Assembly (NCBI GenBank): GCA_947502355.1
Contig: CANMZP010000009.1
Span: 62,001-126,000, forward strand
Length of the DNA: 64,000 bases
Reading direction: 5' to 3'
Source: an uncultured Thalassotalea sp.
GTDB lineage: Bacteria > Pseudomonadota > Gammaproteobacteria > Enterobacterales > Alteromonadaceae
Below are positions 20,098 to 30,154 of this stretch, one piece after another (positions within the stretch are counted from its first letter, which is position 1; each line of letters begins with the position of its first letter). A program made the position numbers and the translations under genes. The notes below the pieces were generated by a model. The model saw nothing but the letters and a program-made list of their open reading frames with translations. It was not told the DNA's origin and made no database searches.

Positions 20098-22020
20098 TTA
20101 ATTTAGATGGTAAACAAATGACTCAAGTGGTGCAAGATTCACCTTGACGGAACCCTCATTATTGCCATTAACGACCAAGGTCGCTTTGTTACCGTAAAGT
20201 AAATCGGTTAACGGGTATTCACCAGAGCGTAACCCCCAATCGGCCATTAAGTTTGCCGGCAGCGTTAAATTAAACTGATAGCTTTTGCGGTCGTCAAAGT
20301 TTGATACGCTAACCAGTTTTTGCGTGTCACTGCTGCGCGCAAAAGCAAAGTGTTTGTGGTTGTAGGCAGTTAACGCTTCGCGGTTCACTTTGTGCAGGCT
20401 TATGTAGTCGCCATTCATGGCTGGCGCATGGTAAGAGATCTGCATTAAGCGCTGATAAAAATCACGTAAGTCTTTTTCTTTAGCGGTTAGTTTGCCACCA
20501 TCAAATTTACCACCATTCATCCAACGTTGATGGGCAGGTACACCCGCATAGTCGAAAATAGTCGTACGGGTAGGATCGCCAAACCCGGTTTCTTCACTGC
20601 CATCTTCACCGACTTCTTGACCGAAATAAATTAGGGTAGGAGAGCGACTGATCAAGGTGGATACAACGGCTGCTGGTTTACCTAATTGAGCATTCCCCGC
20701 AAAATCTGGGCTGGCGATACGCTGCTCATCGTGGTTTTCTAAAAAGTGCAATAAGTGACGTTCAATATCGGCGTATTGTTGCTGAATTTGCTCAAGGTGG
20801 TCGGTATTACCCGTCCCTTGCATGATTTCTTTGGTGCGATCATAAAAGTCGACTTTGTCATACAAGTAATCGATTTTACCCAATTGAATGTAGTTACGGT
20901 ATTGCTTTGGGTTGTAGATTTCGGCGATTAAAAACGCATCCGGATTTTTTAGCTTGATGGTGGAATTTAAGTAACTCCAAAATTCGACAGGCACCATTTC
21001 ACTCATGTCGTAACGGAAACCATCAACGCCTTTATCGAGCCAGTAAAGCGCAATATCACGGAACTTCACCCATGAATTTGGTACATCAACACCTTGCCAA
21101 AACGCAACATGTTGATCAACGCTTTTAAAGCGGTATTCTTCAGGTAGGCGGGGGAAGTCATAGCTGCCATCCGGGCGGACACCATAATTGATTTTTACGG
21201 TTTCATACCAGTCATTAAAGTGAGGCTGCGCAGCACGTGCGCCATTACCTGTCCATTTTGCCGGGCTCTCGGCAAACTTATCATCGCTTAATGGGGTAGC
21301 TGCACCACCTAATGGCTGATAATTGTTTTCGGCCGTGGGTACTTTAAAGTCTTCGCCAACAACATAATAAAAGTTATTGTGTTTGGCATAGGCCACATCG
21401 GTATTATCGGTTTCGCCAAAATCTTCAACCCCTTCAGGTTTCGATAACGACACATAGCCACGGGCAACATGGTTTGGCACAATATCAATAATGACTTTCA
21501 TGTCATGTTGATGGGTACGCTTAATAAGTTGTTCAAACTCAGCAAGTCGATTAGCCGGATCGTCGGCTAAATCTGGATTTACGTTATAGTAGTCTTTAAC
21601 CGCATAAGGCGAGCCGGCGCGACCTTTGACAACATCAGGGTCATCATTGCTGATCCCATACTCGGTGTAATCGTTGATCACCGCATGGTGTGGCACACCA
21701 GTATACCAAACATGGGTGATCCCCAGCTCTTTAATGCCGTTAAGGGCAAGTGAGTCAATATCACTGAATTTACCAATACCATTTTCGTCGATGGTACCCC
21801 ATGGCTTGTTGGTGGTATTTTGGTTACCAAACAAGCGGGTAAACATTTGGTAAACAGCGGGTTTGCCTGTTACTTGTTCAGTGTGAGTCACCGGTGTTTT
21901 TGCCATAGTAGATTGCGTGTCTTGTTGTTGACTTACCGCGTCTGTTTGTTGGTCATCACACCCTATAATCATAGAGCCTAACAACAGGCTAATAAGCGTT
22001 TGCTTTGTGCTAAATGCCAT
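20098..22020 (-). CDS. Alpha-amylase family (GH13) lipoprotein
   Basis: Alpha-glucan hydrolase of the alpha-amylase clan. A short signal and lipobox SMIIGC near the start indicate an outer-membrane or periplasmic lipoprotein. Conserved GH13 regions are region I IDIVPNHVARG, region II GFRYDMSE (nucleophile Asp), region III FLIAEIYNP (acid/base Glu) and region IV LENHDEQR. The ATG at 22020 (640 residues) is better placed behind GGGA than the ATG at 22029. A beta domain with KVNLAPLESFVYHLN closes the protein. It follows a GH3 gene by 108 bp. An alpha-glucan enzyme beside a beta-glucan locus is notable. Substrate unproven. Confidence 0.9.
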   Translation of the reverse strand: MAFSTKQTLISLLLGSMIIGCDDQQTDAVSQQQDTQSTMAKTPVTHTEQVTGKPAVYQMFTRLFGNQNTTNKPWGTIDENGIGKFSDIDSLALNGIKELGITHVWYTGVPHHAVINDYTEYGISNDDPDVVKGRAGSPYAVKDYYNVNPDLADDPANRLAEFEQLIKRTHQHDMKVIIDIVPNHVARGYVSLSKPEGVEDFGETDNTDVAYAKHNNFYYVVGEDFKVPTAENNYQPLGGAATPLSDDKFAESPAKWTGNGARAAQPHFNDWYETVKINYGVRPDGSYDFPRLPEEYRFKSVDQHVAFWQGVDVPNSWVKFRDIALYWLDKGVDGFRYDMSEMVPVEFWSYLNSTIKLKNPDAFLIAEIYNPKQYRNYIQLGKIDYLYDKVDFYDRTKEIMQGTGNTDHLEQIQQQYADIERHLLHFLENHDEQRIASPDFAGNAQLGKPAAVVSTLISRSPTLIYFGQEVGEDGSEETGFGDPTRTTIFDYAGVPAHQRWMNGGKFDGGKLTAKEKDLRDFYQRLMQISYHAPAMNGDYISLHKVNREALTAYNHKHFAFARSSDTQKLVSVSNFDDRKSYQFNLTLPANLMADWGLRSGEYPLTDLLYGNKATLVVNGNNEGSVKVNLAPLESFVYHLN

Positions 22021-22128
22021 TCCATTCATTCCCAGAATCGTAATAATTTTTTCTGAGTTAAGACTAGCATTTAGCTTTTCATTTAAAAAGTTGCATACGA
22101 ATTCATAACTTAAATTATAAGAGCGATG

Positions 22129-24372
22129 CTAAATTACTCTAAATTCTCCTTGCAAACTGGCCTGCGAATCACCGCCAATCCAGCAATGAAATAGGCCTGG
22201 CTCTAATACTTTTTGCATGCGCTGATTATAAAAGCTTAGCTCACTTGCTTGCAGAATAAAGGTTATGGGCTGACGACTATTGGCTTTTATTTCAACGCGC
22301 TTGAAGGCTTTTAACTCCCGCACTGGTCGGGTAACACTGGCGTGCAAATCGCGAATGTAGAGCTGGGCAGTCTCGATAATATCCCGCTGGGAGTCATTCA
22401 CTAATTCAACGTCAACAATAAGCGCACCCTCAGGGGTTATGCTTGGTGTTTTTACCTGAAGGTTTTGATAACTCAGCTCGCCATAGGTTAGGCCAAAGCC
22501 AAAAGGGAACAGTGGGGTAAAGTGGCAATCGATATGGGCGCTGTTCATTCCCATCGAGGTTTGCTCTGCTCTAACGGGAATGTCATCAATAAACGCCCAG
22601 TTATCGTCAGTGACCGGTTTGCCGGTGTGTTTTTGGTTGTAGTAAATTGGGATCTGGCCGACGTTACGGGGGAAGCTTACCGGCAGTTTGCCGGTAGGTG
22701 AGTATTCACCAAAGATTAATTCTTTAATCGCTTCACCACCCATGGTGCCGGGATGCCATGCATATAAAATGGCATCCACATCATCCATAATTGGGGTCAG
22801 GGTTAATGGTCTTCCTGCCATGACAACAAGTACGATTGGTGTACCAGTCGCTTTAATGGCCCTAATTAACGCATGTTGTGCACCCGGTAAATCCAGATTG
22901 GTTCGACAGTGCGCTTCACCCGATAAAATTGACTCTTCACCAAGTACCAATACCGCAACATCACTTTGTTTAACTGCTGTAATGGCTTCATTAAAGCCGC
23001 TGTCATCGGTTGTGCGGCTGGTGGCTAAGCCTTTGGCAAAATTGAGCGCCACATCATTACCAAGATATGCCTTTAATGCTTGTAAACAGGTAACGCTGTG
23101 TTGCTCATCGCCATCGAAAATCCAAGTACCGAGTTGCTCATAGCCATCATCGGCCAACGGGCCAATTAAGGCAACTGAGCTTAGGTCATCTTTTGCTAAC
23201 GGCAAAACATTATGCTTGTTTTGTAACAGCACGCAGCTATTTCGGGCGACTTCCTTAGCGATTTGTCGGTGCTGGTCATTGACTAATTCAGGGAACTTTT
23301 CGCTGGCGGTATAAGGGGCGTCGAACAGGCCCATCTTAAATTTCAACAACAGGATGCGTTTGACCATGGTATCGATTTGGCTGGTCTTAATTTTTCCCTC
23401 AGATAAAAGCTGCTCAATATGATCGGCATAGGTCGTGCTTACCATTTCCATATCGATACCGGCGTTGATCCCGGCAAGGGCAGAGGCTTTATCATTTTCT
23501 GTAAAGCCATGAATACTGAGTTGGCGGATGGAGTCCCAATCGCTGAGCATTACTCCGTCATAACCCCATTCAGTACGCAACACGTCTTGCATTAACCATT
23601 CATTGCCAGAGGCAGGCACACCATTGAGATCATTAAACGCGGCCATCATCGATGCGGCTTTATTATCGCAGGCGCTTTTAAATGGGGTCAGATACACATT
23701 TCTGAGTTCATTTTCGCAAATATTAACACTGTTATAATCGCGGCCACTTTCAGCTGCGCCATAGCCGACAAAGTGCTTGGCACAGGCGGCAATGGCATCA
23801 TGGTTTTTTAGGTTATCGGTTTGATAGCCATCGACCATGGCATTGCCCAGTTTTGAGGTGAGCCAGTGATCCTCACCAAAGCTTTCGGCAATTCGCCCCC
23901 AGCGCGGATCGCGGCTGATATCTATCATTGGGGAAAAGGTCCAGTTAATGCCAGAGCTGCGAGCTTCAATGGCGCTCACCCGCGCGGCTTGTTCAACGAG
24001 GGTTTCTGACCAAGTAGCGGCTTGGCCTAATGGAATTGGGAAAACGGTTTTAAAACCATGAATAACATCCCGGCCAAATAATAATGGAATTCCCAGTCGG
24101 GACTCTTCAACAGCAATGCGTTGCATTTCGGTAATGGTATCTAAATCTGCTTCATTTAATACCGAGCCAACGTCACCGTTTTGCAGCTGTTGCTTGAAAT
24201 TTTCAGGAATTTGCCCATAGGGCGTTTGAAATTGACTGAGTTGACCGATTTTTTCGCTAAGGGTCATTTGGTCAAGCAGGTCGCTAATTTGGTCTAGGTA
24301 TTGTGTGTTCATCATATCGTGGTTTATGCCGAGTAATAGAGATAAGGATACTGCCATTTTCGCCGTTTGCAT
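22129..24372 (-). CDS. BglX-like GH3 beta-glucosidase
   Basis: Retaining GH3 exo-enzyme with (alpha/beta)8, (alpha/beta)6 sandwich and C-terminal fibronectin-III-like domains. It aligns end to end with E. coli BglX: FGRDVIHGFKTVFPIPLG, SRDPRWGRIAESFGED, KHFVGYGAAESGRDYN, nucleophile Asp in VMLSDWDSI, FPRNVGQIPIYYNQ and FPFGFGLTY. The first 20 residues (MQTAKMAVSLSLLLGINHD) are only weakly signal-like and ATGs at residues 20-21 could be the true start, so periplasm versus cytosol is open. It is upstream of, and likely cotranscribed with, GH13. Beta-linked glucose oligomers are the expected substrate. Confidence 0.93.
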   Translation of the reverse strand: MQTAKMAVSLSLLLGINHDMMNTQYLDQISDLLDQMTLSEKIGQLSQFQTPYGQIPENFKQQLQNGDVGSVLNEADLDTITEMQRIAVEESRLGIPLLFGRDVIHGFKTVFPIPLGQAATWSETLVEQAARVSAIEARSSGINWTFSPMIDISRDPRWGRIAESFGEDHWLTSKLGNAMVDGYQTDNLKNHDAIAACAKHFVGYGAAESGRDYNSVNICENELRNVYLTPFKSACDNKAASMMAAFNDLNGVPASGNEWLMQDVLRTEWGYDGVMLSDWDSIRQLSIHGFTENDKASALAGINAGIDMEMVSTTYADHIEQLLSEGKIKTSQIDTMVKRILLLKFKMGLFDAPYTASEKFPELVNDQHRQIAKEVARNSCVLLQNKHNVLPLAKDDLSSVALIGPLADDGYEQLGTWIFDGDEQHSVTCLQALKAYLGNDVALNFAKGLATSRTTDDSGFNEAITAVKQSDVAVLVLGEESILSGEAHCRTNLDLPGAQHALIRAIKATGTPIVLVVMAGRPLTLTPIMDDVDAILYAWHPGTMGGEAIKELIFGEYSPTGKLPVSFPRNVGQIPIYYNQKHTGKPVTDDNWAFIDDIPVRAEQTSMGMNSAHIDCHFTPLFPFGFGLTYGELSYQNLQVKTPSITPEGALIVDVELVNDSQRDIIETAQLYIRDLHASVTRPVRELKAFKRVEIKANSRQPITFILQASELSFYNQRMQKVLEPGLFHCWIGGDSQASLQGEFRVI

Positions 24373-24431
24373 GCTAAAAAAGCTTAATCGGGGTTATTTT
24401 GCGGCCAGCTGGAAAACCATTAATTGGCCAT

Positions 24432-24460
24432 AAAAAAAGCCGCTCAAATGAGCGGCCTTT
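24432..24460 (-). terminator. Terminator of module 1 receptor gene
   Basis: A 7-bp stem GCCGCTC/GAGCGGC (24439-24445 with 24450-24456) with an AAAT loop is followed on the minus strand by seven T. The hairpin, and 93 bp in all (24433-24525), are identical to module 2 (30537-30629). Confidence 0.88.
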
Positions 24461-24484
24461 TAATGGTTTATTATTTAAAGATAA

Positions 24485-27427
24485 TTATTCTTTAAATGTG
24501 TAACGAGCACCAAGGGTGTAACGAGAGCCGTACTGGTTAGCAAACAGGAATTGCTCCTCGTAACGGCCGTAACCTTCTTCGGTTTCGTTATTTAGGTTAA
24601 TCGCATCCATAAATACGGTGAAGTTTTCGGTCACATCGTAGTTGATGCTCATATCAACTTGCCCATACTCTTTGGCATACTGTGGCGGGTTATCTGATGA
24701 GCCTTGGCTTTGGCCTACACCAATTAAGTATGAATCACGCCATGCGTAGGTTACTTTTACCGATAACCCATACTTCTCGTAGAATAACTGTAAGTTAGCG
24801 GAATCACTTAAGCCGGTTAATGGGGTTTGCTGCTCTAATGATTCGGTGTCAAATTCTACATCACCATCAACAAAGGTAGCGTTAGCGCCTAAACCAAAGC
24901 CGGTTTCACCAAATAGGTGTTGCACCGCAACTTCAAAACCATCAACGGTTTTATCGTCTGGGCTGTTATATGGTTTACGAACATCCCATTCCATTAGCGG
25001 ATCATCGGCATTGGGTTCAAGGTAACCATCATCGTTAAGCTCGGCACCATTTTCTTGCATTTGCTCGAAAATCGCATCATGGGTTGGCTGCACGCCAGCA
25101 TCAATTAAGTCTTGTTCCGCTTGATTCCAACGCGGGCCTTGATAGATATCGTGGATCCCGTCAATGGTTTCGGTTTCAATGGTACTGCCGATAAAGTTTT
25201 CTACGTCTTTTCTAAAGTAACCAAGTGCGGCATAGCTACCTTCGTCGTAGTACCACTCTAAGGTAATATCCGTATTTGTTGACTCAAAAGGCTTCAGATT
25301 TGGGTTACCAGAAGAGGCATTACGCGAACCAATTTTAGGTGAGCCTGATAACGATAAACCGCCGGCCAAGTCACCTAGAGGAGCACGAGAAATGGTTTTA
25401 CCCCAAGAAGCACGAGCCACTAAGTCATCCGTTAAATCCACTTTAATATCAAACATAGGTAAGAAGACATCATGGCTACCTTCTTGGGTTAAGAAGGTGT
25501 TTTCGCCATCTTCATATTGGGTATGCCACTCTGAGCCACCTTTCCACCATACGTCGGTAGGCACGGGTTGATACACCTCAGAGGTGACATCTGTTTCTTC
25601 GTATCTAAAGCCTAGGTTGATTTGGACCGGCAGTTCAAACACTTCCAGCTCCCACAATGAAGAAACATAAAAGCTATTGGTTTTCTCTTCTACTGAGGTT
25701 TCGCTGTAAGTCCCCATATCATGGTAGGCCGTTGGCGCGAAGTAATCAGAGCCCCCTAATACCGAATTGGTTAAATAATACTGTGAATAAGCGACGGCCT
25801 CATTAAAATCAAATGAGTAGTAACCTGGAATTGAGCCAGCAGAGAACTCATCCATAAAGCCATCGGATGAATGGTAGGTAAACATACTGTCAGGGAATAC
25901 ATGCGCATAGCTTGTATTAAAGCCAAAACCACCAATTAAACCTGACCAGGCACTTGAGCCAGACATGGTTTGTTGAGTGTTAGCATAGCCAAATTTTACG
26001 TACAATAATGGAATGTCGTATGGGTTTTCCCAAGTACCATCAATTTGCAATTGATCGACTTCAGATTTACCAGGATTGTGCACGAACTGACTAAAGTGAG
26101 AGTCAATTTCATTTGGCCCTAGTGTGGTTGAACCGTTGTTCCAGTAAATGGTTGATGATGGAATATCACCGGTTCGGTAGTCATAGGTTTTATTCGCTAA
26201 TTGATCGGAGCCAAATACGATTGAACCATGGCCATCCATACCATCGTCGGCACCGTTATCAAATTTACTTTCTGAGTCATGATAATCAACGCTAAGGTTA
26301 AACTCATCGTTTACCTGCCAATCAAAGTTAAAACCAAGCGATTTTTCTTTCACTTCGGTTGTACCTTGGGACAACGTATACGAGCCGTCATTCCCCGAGG
26401 TATCTAAATATACAGCGGTGCCATTTTCATCTAATTCGTAGGCATTAATGTTGCCGCCGTATTCATGCCATTGACCCCAACTAACACTGCTTTCGCCTGT
26501 AGTTGCTTCGGTCATGGTGTAATCAACCGTGAAAATCATGTCGTCATCGAGTGCGTATTGGAAGGTCGTATGACCATTGGTACGCTCTCTTTCGTAATCC
26601 GCTACACTGTAACCCATACCGCGTGGCATATAGTAATTACCATTAGGATCGGTGCGATTGTCCACGACATGCTCAGGATCTAAGTCCGGTAAATCAGGAT
26701 TTGCTTGCCAGCCTTGAATATTCGCCGATTGTTTTTGGAAATCACGTTCAGAATGAGTAAATGAGAACGCAAAACCTAATGAATCATCGGCATAGGTATT
26801 GCTGTATAACGCTGAGAATTCTGGGGTGATATCATCACCTTCTTCATTTGAGCTATCAGCCATGGCTTTGGTTGAGAATGAGTATTTCTCACCAGGGCTT
26901 GCTAACGGTTTGACCGTTACGATGTTAACCGTAGCCCCCAATCCACCAGATGGATTCTCGGCGCGTGCTGTTTTTTGCACTTCCAATGCGCTTACCCCAT
27001 CAGAAGACAAGTTTTCTAAGCTGTAAGAACGGGTGTTACCCGTACCAGGCATTTGCCGACCATTTAAGGTGATAAGGTTAAACTCTGGGCCAAAACCACG
27101 AACGGTAATTTGACTACCTTCACCGTTGTTACGACTTACCGATACGCCGGTAATGCGTTGTAGCGATTCTGCTAAGTTGGTGTCTGGGAATTTACCCATA
27201 TCTTCCGATGAAATCACATCAACAACACCCGATTCGCTGCGTTTTAAGTCCATTGAACGGATTAATGCGCCACGCATGCCGGTTACTTCGATAACTTCAA
27301 TATCATCTTCGTTTATTTGCGACGTTTCTTCTGCTACTGCACCGAGTGCTGTCGCGTTAAAGCCAGATGCAATAATCGCAGATACGTACAACGCAATTGG
27401 CTTTTTAAGGAATTTTGAGTTTTTCAT
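24485..27427 (-). CDS. TonB-dependent receptor, module 1
   Basis: Outer-membrane active transporter of 980 residues. A signal peptide (IALYVSAIIASGFNATALG) is followed by a TonB-box-like IEVIEVTGMR and the plug domain with SAEDMGKFPDTNLAESL-type and ITGVSVSR segments. GSQITVRGFGPEFNLITLNGRQ is also part of the plug. A 22-strand barrel ends in RYTLGARYTFKE. It lacks the N-terminal signalling domain of sigma-regulator receptors, and no SusD gene exists nearby. It follows its GH16 gene by exactly 99 bp behind AGTAGGGTAAA, as in modules 2 and 3. Import of beta-glucan oligosaccharides is inferred from context. The three receptors are close paralogues, with variable stretches mainly in the barrel. 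Confidence 0.95.
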   Translation of the reverse strand: MKNSKFLKKPIALYVSAIIASGFNATALGAVAEETSQINEDDIEVIEVTGMRGALIRSMDLKRSESGVVDVISSEDMGKFPDTNLAESLQRITGVSVSRNNGEGSQITVRGFGPEFNLITLNGRQMPGTGNTRSYSLENLSSDGVSALEVQKTARAENPSGGLGATVNIVTVKPLASPGEKYSFSTKAMADSSNEEGDDITPEFSALYSNTYADDSLGFAFSFTHSERDFQKQSANIQGWQANPDLPDLDPEHVVDNRTDPNGNYYMPRGMGYSVADYERERTNGHTTFQYALDDDMIFTVDYTMTEATTGESSVSWGQWHEYGGNINAYELDENGTAVYLDTSGNDGSYTLSQGTTEVKEKSLGFNFDWQVNDEFNLSVDYHDSESKFDNGADDGMDGHGSIVFGSDQLANKTYDYRTGDIPSSTIYWNNGSTTLGPNEIDSHFSQFVHNPGKSEVDQLQIDGTWENPYDIPLLYVKFGYANTQQTMSGSSAWSGLIGGFGFNTSYAHVFPDSMFTYHSSDGFMDEFSAGSIPGYYSFDFNEAVAYSQYYLTNSVLGGSDYFAPTAYHDMGTYSETSVEEKTNSFYVSSLWELEVFELPVQINLGFRYEETDVTSEVYQPVPTDVWWKGGSEWHTQYEDGENTFLTQEGSHDVFLPMFDIKVDLTDDLVARASWGKTISRAPLGDLAGGLSLSGSPKIGSRNASSGNPNLKPFESTNTDITLEWYYDEGSYAALGYFRKDVENFIGSTIETETIDGIHDIYQGPRWNQAEQDLIDAGVQPTHDAIFEQMQENGAELNDDGYLEPNADDPLMEWDVRKPYNSPDDKTVDGFEVAVQHLFGETGFGLGANATFVDGDVEFDTESLEQQTPLTGLSDSANLQLFYEKYGLSVKVTYAWRDSYLIGVGQSQGSSDNPPQYAKEYGQVDMSINYDVTENFTVFMDAINLNNETEEGYGRYEEQFLFANQYGSRYTLGARYTFKE

Positions 27428-27455
27428 TTTACCCTACTTATTTTTCTTGTTGGTT

Positions 27456-27487
27456 TATGCGGCTTGGTTCATGCCCTTTGCCGCATA
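27456..27487 (-). repeat. Intercistronic hairpin, module 1
   Basis: TATGCGGC (27456-27463) pairs with GCCGCATA (27480-27487) in the 99-bp GH16-receptor spacer. The same ATGCGG...CCGCAT hairpin recurs in modules 2 and 3 with different loops, suggesting selection for the structure (partial terminator or mRNA-stability element). Confidence 0.6.
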
Positions 27488-27526
27488 CCTTTAAATGTGT
27501 ATTGATTGTTTTAAGGCTTATAAAGC

Positions 27527-30154
27527 TTAATAAAACATGATGTTATCAACGCGATATACCGCGCCTTTGCCCGCACCCCATGATGGAAACAGCATAAATA
27601 CATCAATTGCGCTAACATCAAGCCCCTTATTTACAAACGTTGAAATAGGGAATGTGTAGGTTTGCCATTGGTCAAGTGCTGGCAAAACGCCTTCATTACT
27701 GTCATTGAGCAAAATGTCAGCTCCAGTGCTGCTTTCACTTGATTCCAGTTTTAAGAACCACTGGGCATTGGTATCTGCTGGCATAGAAGTAACTTTCATG
27801 TCAAAACGAATAACCCCTTCAGCTTCAATACCGGTAACATCAACAGAAACTTTACCCGGGCGAGCATCTAAGCCCATCACCGTTGGGGTGGCATCAATTG
27901 TGTATTGAATAACCGCACCGTAAATATCATCTTCGGTTTCAATGGTTGGGGTTGGGCCGGAATCGCCAAATAATGCCCAGCCTTCGCCAAGCTCGTTATC
28001 GAATAATATTGTGGCATTAGCTGTTGGGTCGAAAATTTTCACGTTATCAAGTAAATATTCAGCCCCCGCACCGGCTCCCCAATCTGGGAAAATCATAAAG
28101 ATATCGAGCGCGGCAAGGTCGAGCTCTTTGGCTTCAAAATCACTAAGCTTGAATGTGTAAGTTTGCCAATCGCCGGCGGTAGGCGCCATGCCTTCGATGC
28201 TATCGGTTAACATCGCGTCAGCCGCTGTTGAACTGGCATTAGATTCAAGTTTGATATACCAGTTTGCAGATGCATCATCCGGAAGTGAAATCACTTTCAT
28301 TTCAAATTGAACAATACCTTTGCTAGCAATACCTGACGCATCAAAAGGTTCACCTGCACCGCGCGAGTTGAAGCCCATTACCGTTTGACTTTGTGGGATT
28401 TGAACTTGAGCTACTGCGCCGTGTGCTTCATCGTCATCGATAACATCGGTCACGGCATGCGAATCACCCCAAAGCGGCCATTGGCCATTTTCGGCGTCTT
28501 CGAATAAGATAAGTTCAGGTGACGGAACTTCACCGATCATCGCAACATCATCTACCCAAAACTCGCCACTTAAGCTCCCCCAAGTTGGGAAAATCATAAC
28601 CACATCAATGGCGGTAATGTCCATTTGCTCGGCAATGGTTGCCAAAGGGATCGTGTAGGTTTGCCAATGGCCAACCACAGGCTCAATGCCTTCAAGGCTG
28701 CTTGCCACTAATGGGAATTCAACTTCTTCTCCCGCACTAGCGATTTTTAGGATCCATGCATAGTCACCGTTAAATACTGGCGGGGTAACGACTTTCATCG
28801 ACAGGGTTAAATAGCCATCTATGTCAATCAATCCAGAGGCATCGTACGGTAATGGATTGGCTGAGTCTTTGGTGTTAAAACCAAAGACGGTTCCGCCCCA
28901 TTCATAGTCATCGGCTGAATCTGAAAGAACAAATTGCACAACCTCACCACGTTCGTCATCAATAACGGTTTCTGGTTGATCGCCTGGCGTACAACAATCC
29001 CATGCATCCCAGTTCGGGTGTAACTTGCTATCAAAAATGGTCAGATTTTCAATCTCCACTTTCGGTGGAATTGGGGTAGGTGCTTTACCTTCGACCAGCG
29101 CATCTTTCAGGTCGTCATAACCAGGGCGCACGGTTTCACAGCCTTTGCCCGTTTCAGGGTTGGAAGCACATTGATAAACACGCACATAATCCACTTCAAA
29201 CTTATTGTCAGTGCCGAATGCTTCGCCATTAATGCCACCTTCGTTAACATTAATTGGCCAGTCACCACCCACTGCATAATTTAGGATCAAAAAGAAGTCC
29301 TGATCAAAAGGGGCGTTATCCCAGTGCGTGTTTAGCTCGCCGGTAAATTGATCGTAGTACTCGGTATACCAGCCTTTATGGTTTAATTTATAGGCATGGC
29401 CATCGCCGTTATAAGCCAGCTCTGATTTACGCTGAGTGGCATATAAGTAACCATCTACATACCAGCGAACTTCACCTTCTTGCCATTCAATGGCGTAGGT
29501 ATGGAAGTCATCTGCTGGGTTAGAGGCATTTGCTAGCATGTATTCTTTGCCGGAATAGGTACCATCTTTGGCATAATGCAAGGTGCCATGAACGTGACTT
29601 TCTTGGGAGCCATCTTCACGAGCGGCTTTAAGGTTAACAGCCTCCATGATGTCAATTTCACCCGAGCGCGGCCATACACCATACTCAGAATCTGTCGGCA
29701 TCATCCAAAATGCTGGCCAGCTACCTTGGCCGGAAGGTAATTTGGCGCTCATTTCAATACGACCGTATTTGAAATCACCTTTATATTGGGTGGTTAAACG
29801 GGCAGATGTGTAAGGTTTTTCTGCGTCTTCCTCAGCGTGCAGAGCGACGATATTTAACTTACCATCTTTTAGGTAAGAGTTGTCAGGGCTGTCGGTATAA
29901 CACTGCTGTTCTTGGTTACCGCCGCCATCACAGTTAACTTCATGGTTCCATTTTGAGGTGTCGATAGCATCGCCATCAAACTCATCACTCCAAACCAATT
30001 GCCAGTCTGAAACCGGTTGGCTTGGGTCTATTATTTCTGGATTGGTGCTGGTTTCTGAGCCGCCACCACAACCTGCGAGTAAGGCTGTAGCAGAAACGCC
30101 AAGTGCCAAAGATAGGCTGACACTAAGGTTTTTTTTATTGTTAATGTTTATCAT
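27527..30154 (-). CDS. GH16 beta-glucanase lipoprotein with three C-terminal beta-sandwich modules, module 1
   Basis: Laminarinase-type endo-beta-1,3-glucanase, 875 residues. The lipobox LLAGC (Cys29) followed by GGG suggests outer-membrane placement. The GH16 domain (about 48-330) has WSDEFDGDAIDTSKW, GSWPAFWMMP and the catalytic GEIDIMEAV (E166, D168, E171). After a proline-rich linker (PTPIPPKVE) come three repeats of about 150-165 residues, each ending in a WGxxxGxxxxxDxV-type strand. They look like carbohydrate-binding beta-sandwiches related to the ExoP C-terminal fold (inference). Only the first repeat keeps the WDCC pair; the others have WGDS and FGDS. It is the first gene of the module, and its promoter carries the shared repeat element. 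Confidence 0.92.
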   Translation of the reverse strand: MININNKKNLSVSLSLALGVSATALLAGCGGGSETSTNPEIIDPSQPVSDWQLVWSDEFDGDAIDTSKWNHEVNCDGGGNQEQQCYTDSPDNSYLKDGKLNIVALHAEEDAEKPYTSARLTTQYKGDFKYGRIEMSAKLPSGQGSWPAFWMMPTDSEYGVWPRSGEIDIMEAVNLKAAREDGSQESHVHGTLHYAKDGTYSGKEYMLANASNPADDFHTYAIEWQEGEVRWYVDGYLYATQRKSELAYNGDGHAYKLNHKGWYTEYYDQFTGELNTHWDNAPFDQDFFLILNYAVGGDWPINVNEGGINGEAFGTDNKFEVDYVRVYQCASNPETGKGCETVRPGYDDLKDALVEGKAPTPIPPKVEIENLTIFDSKLHPNWDAWDCCTPGDQPETVIDDERGEVVQFVLSDSADDYEWGGTVFGFNTKDSANPLPYDASGLIDIDGYLTLSMKVVTPPVFNGDYAWILKIASAGEEVEFPLVASSLEGIEPVVGHWQTYTIPLATIAEQMDITAIDVVMIFPTWGSLSGEFWVDDVAMIGEVPSPELILFEDAENGQWPLWGDSHAVTDVIDDDEAHGAVAQVQIPQSQTVMGFNSRGAGEPFDASGIASKGIVQFEMKVISLPDDASANWYIKLESNASSTAADAMLTDSIEGMAPTAGDWQTYTFKLSDFEAKELDLAALDIFMIFPDWGAGAGAEYLLDNVKIFDPTANATILFDNELGEGWALFGDSGPTPTIETEDDIYGAVIQYTIDATPTVMGLDARPGKVSVDVTGIEAEGVIRFDMKVTSMPADTNAQWFLKLESSESSTGADILLNDSNEGVLPALDQWQTYTFPISTFVNKGLDVSAIDVFMLFPSWGAGKGAVYRVDNIMFY

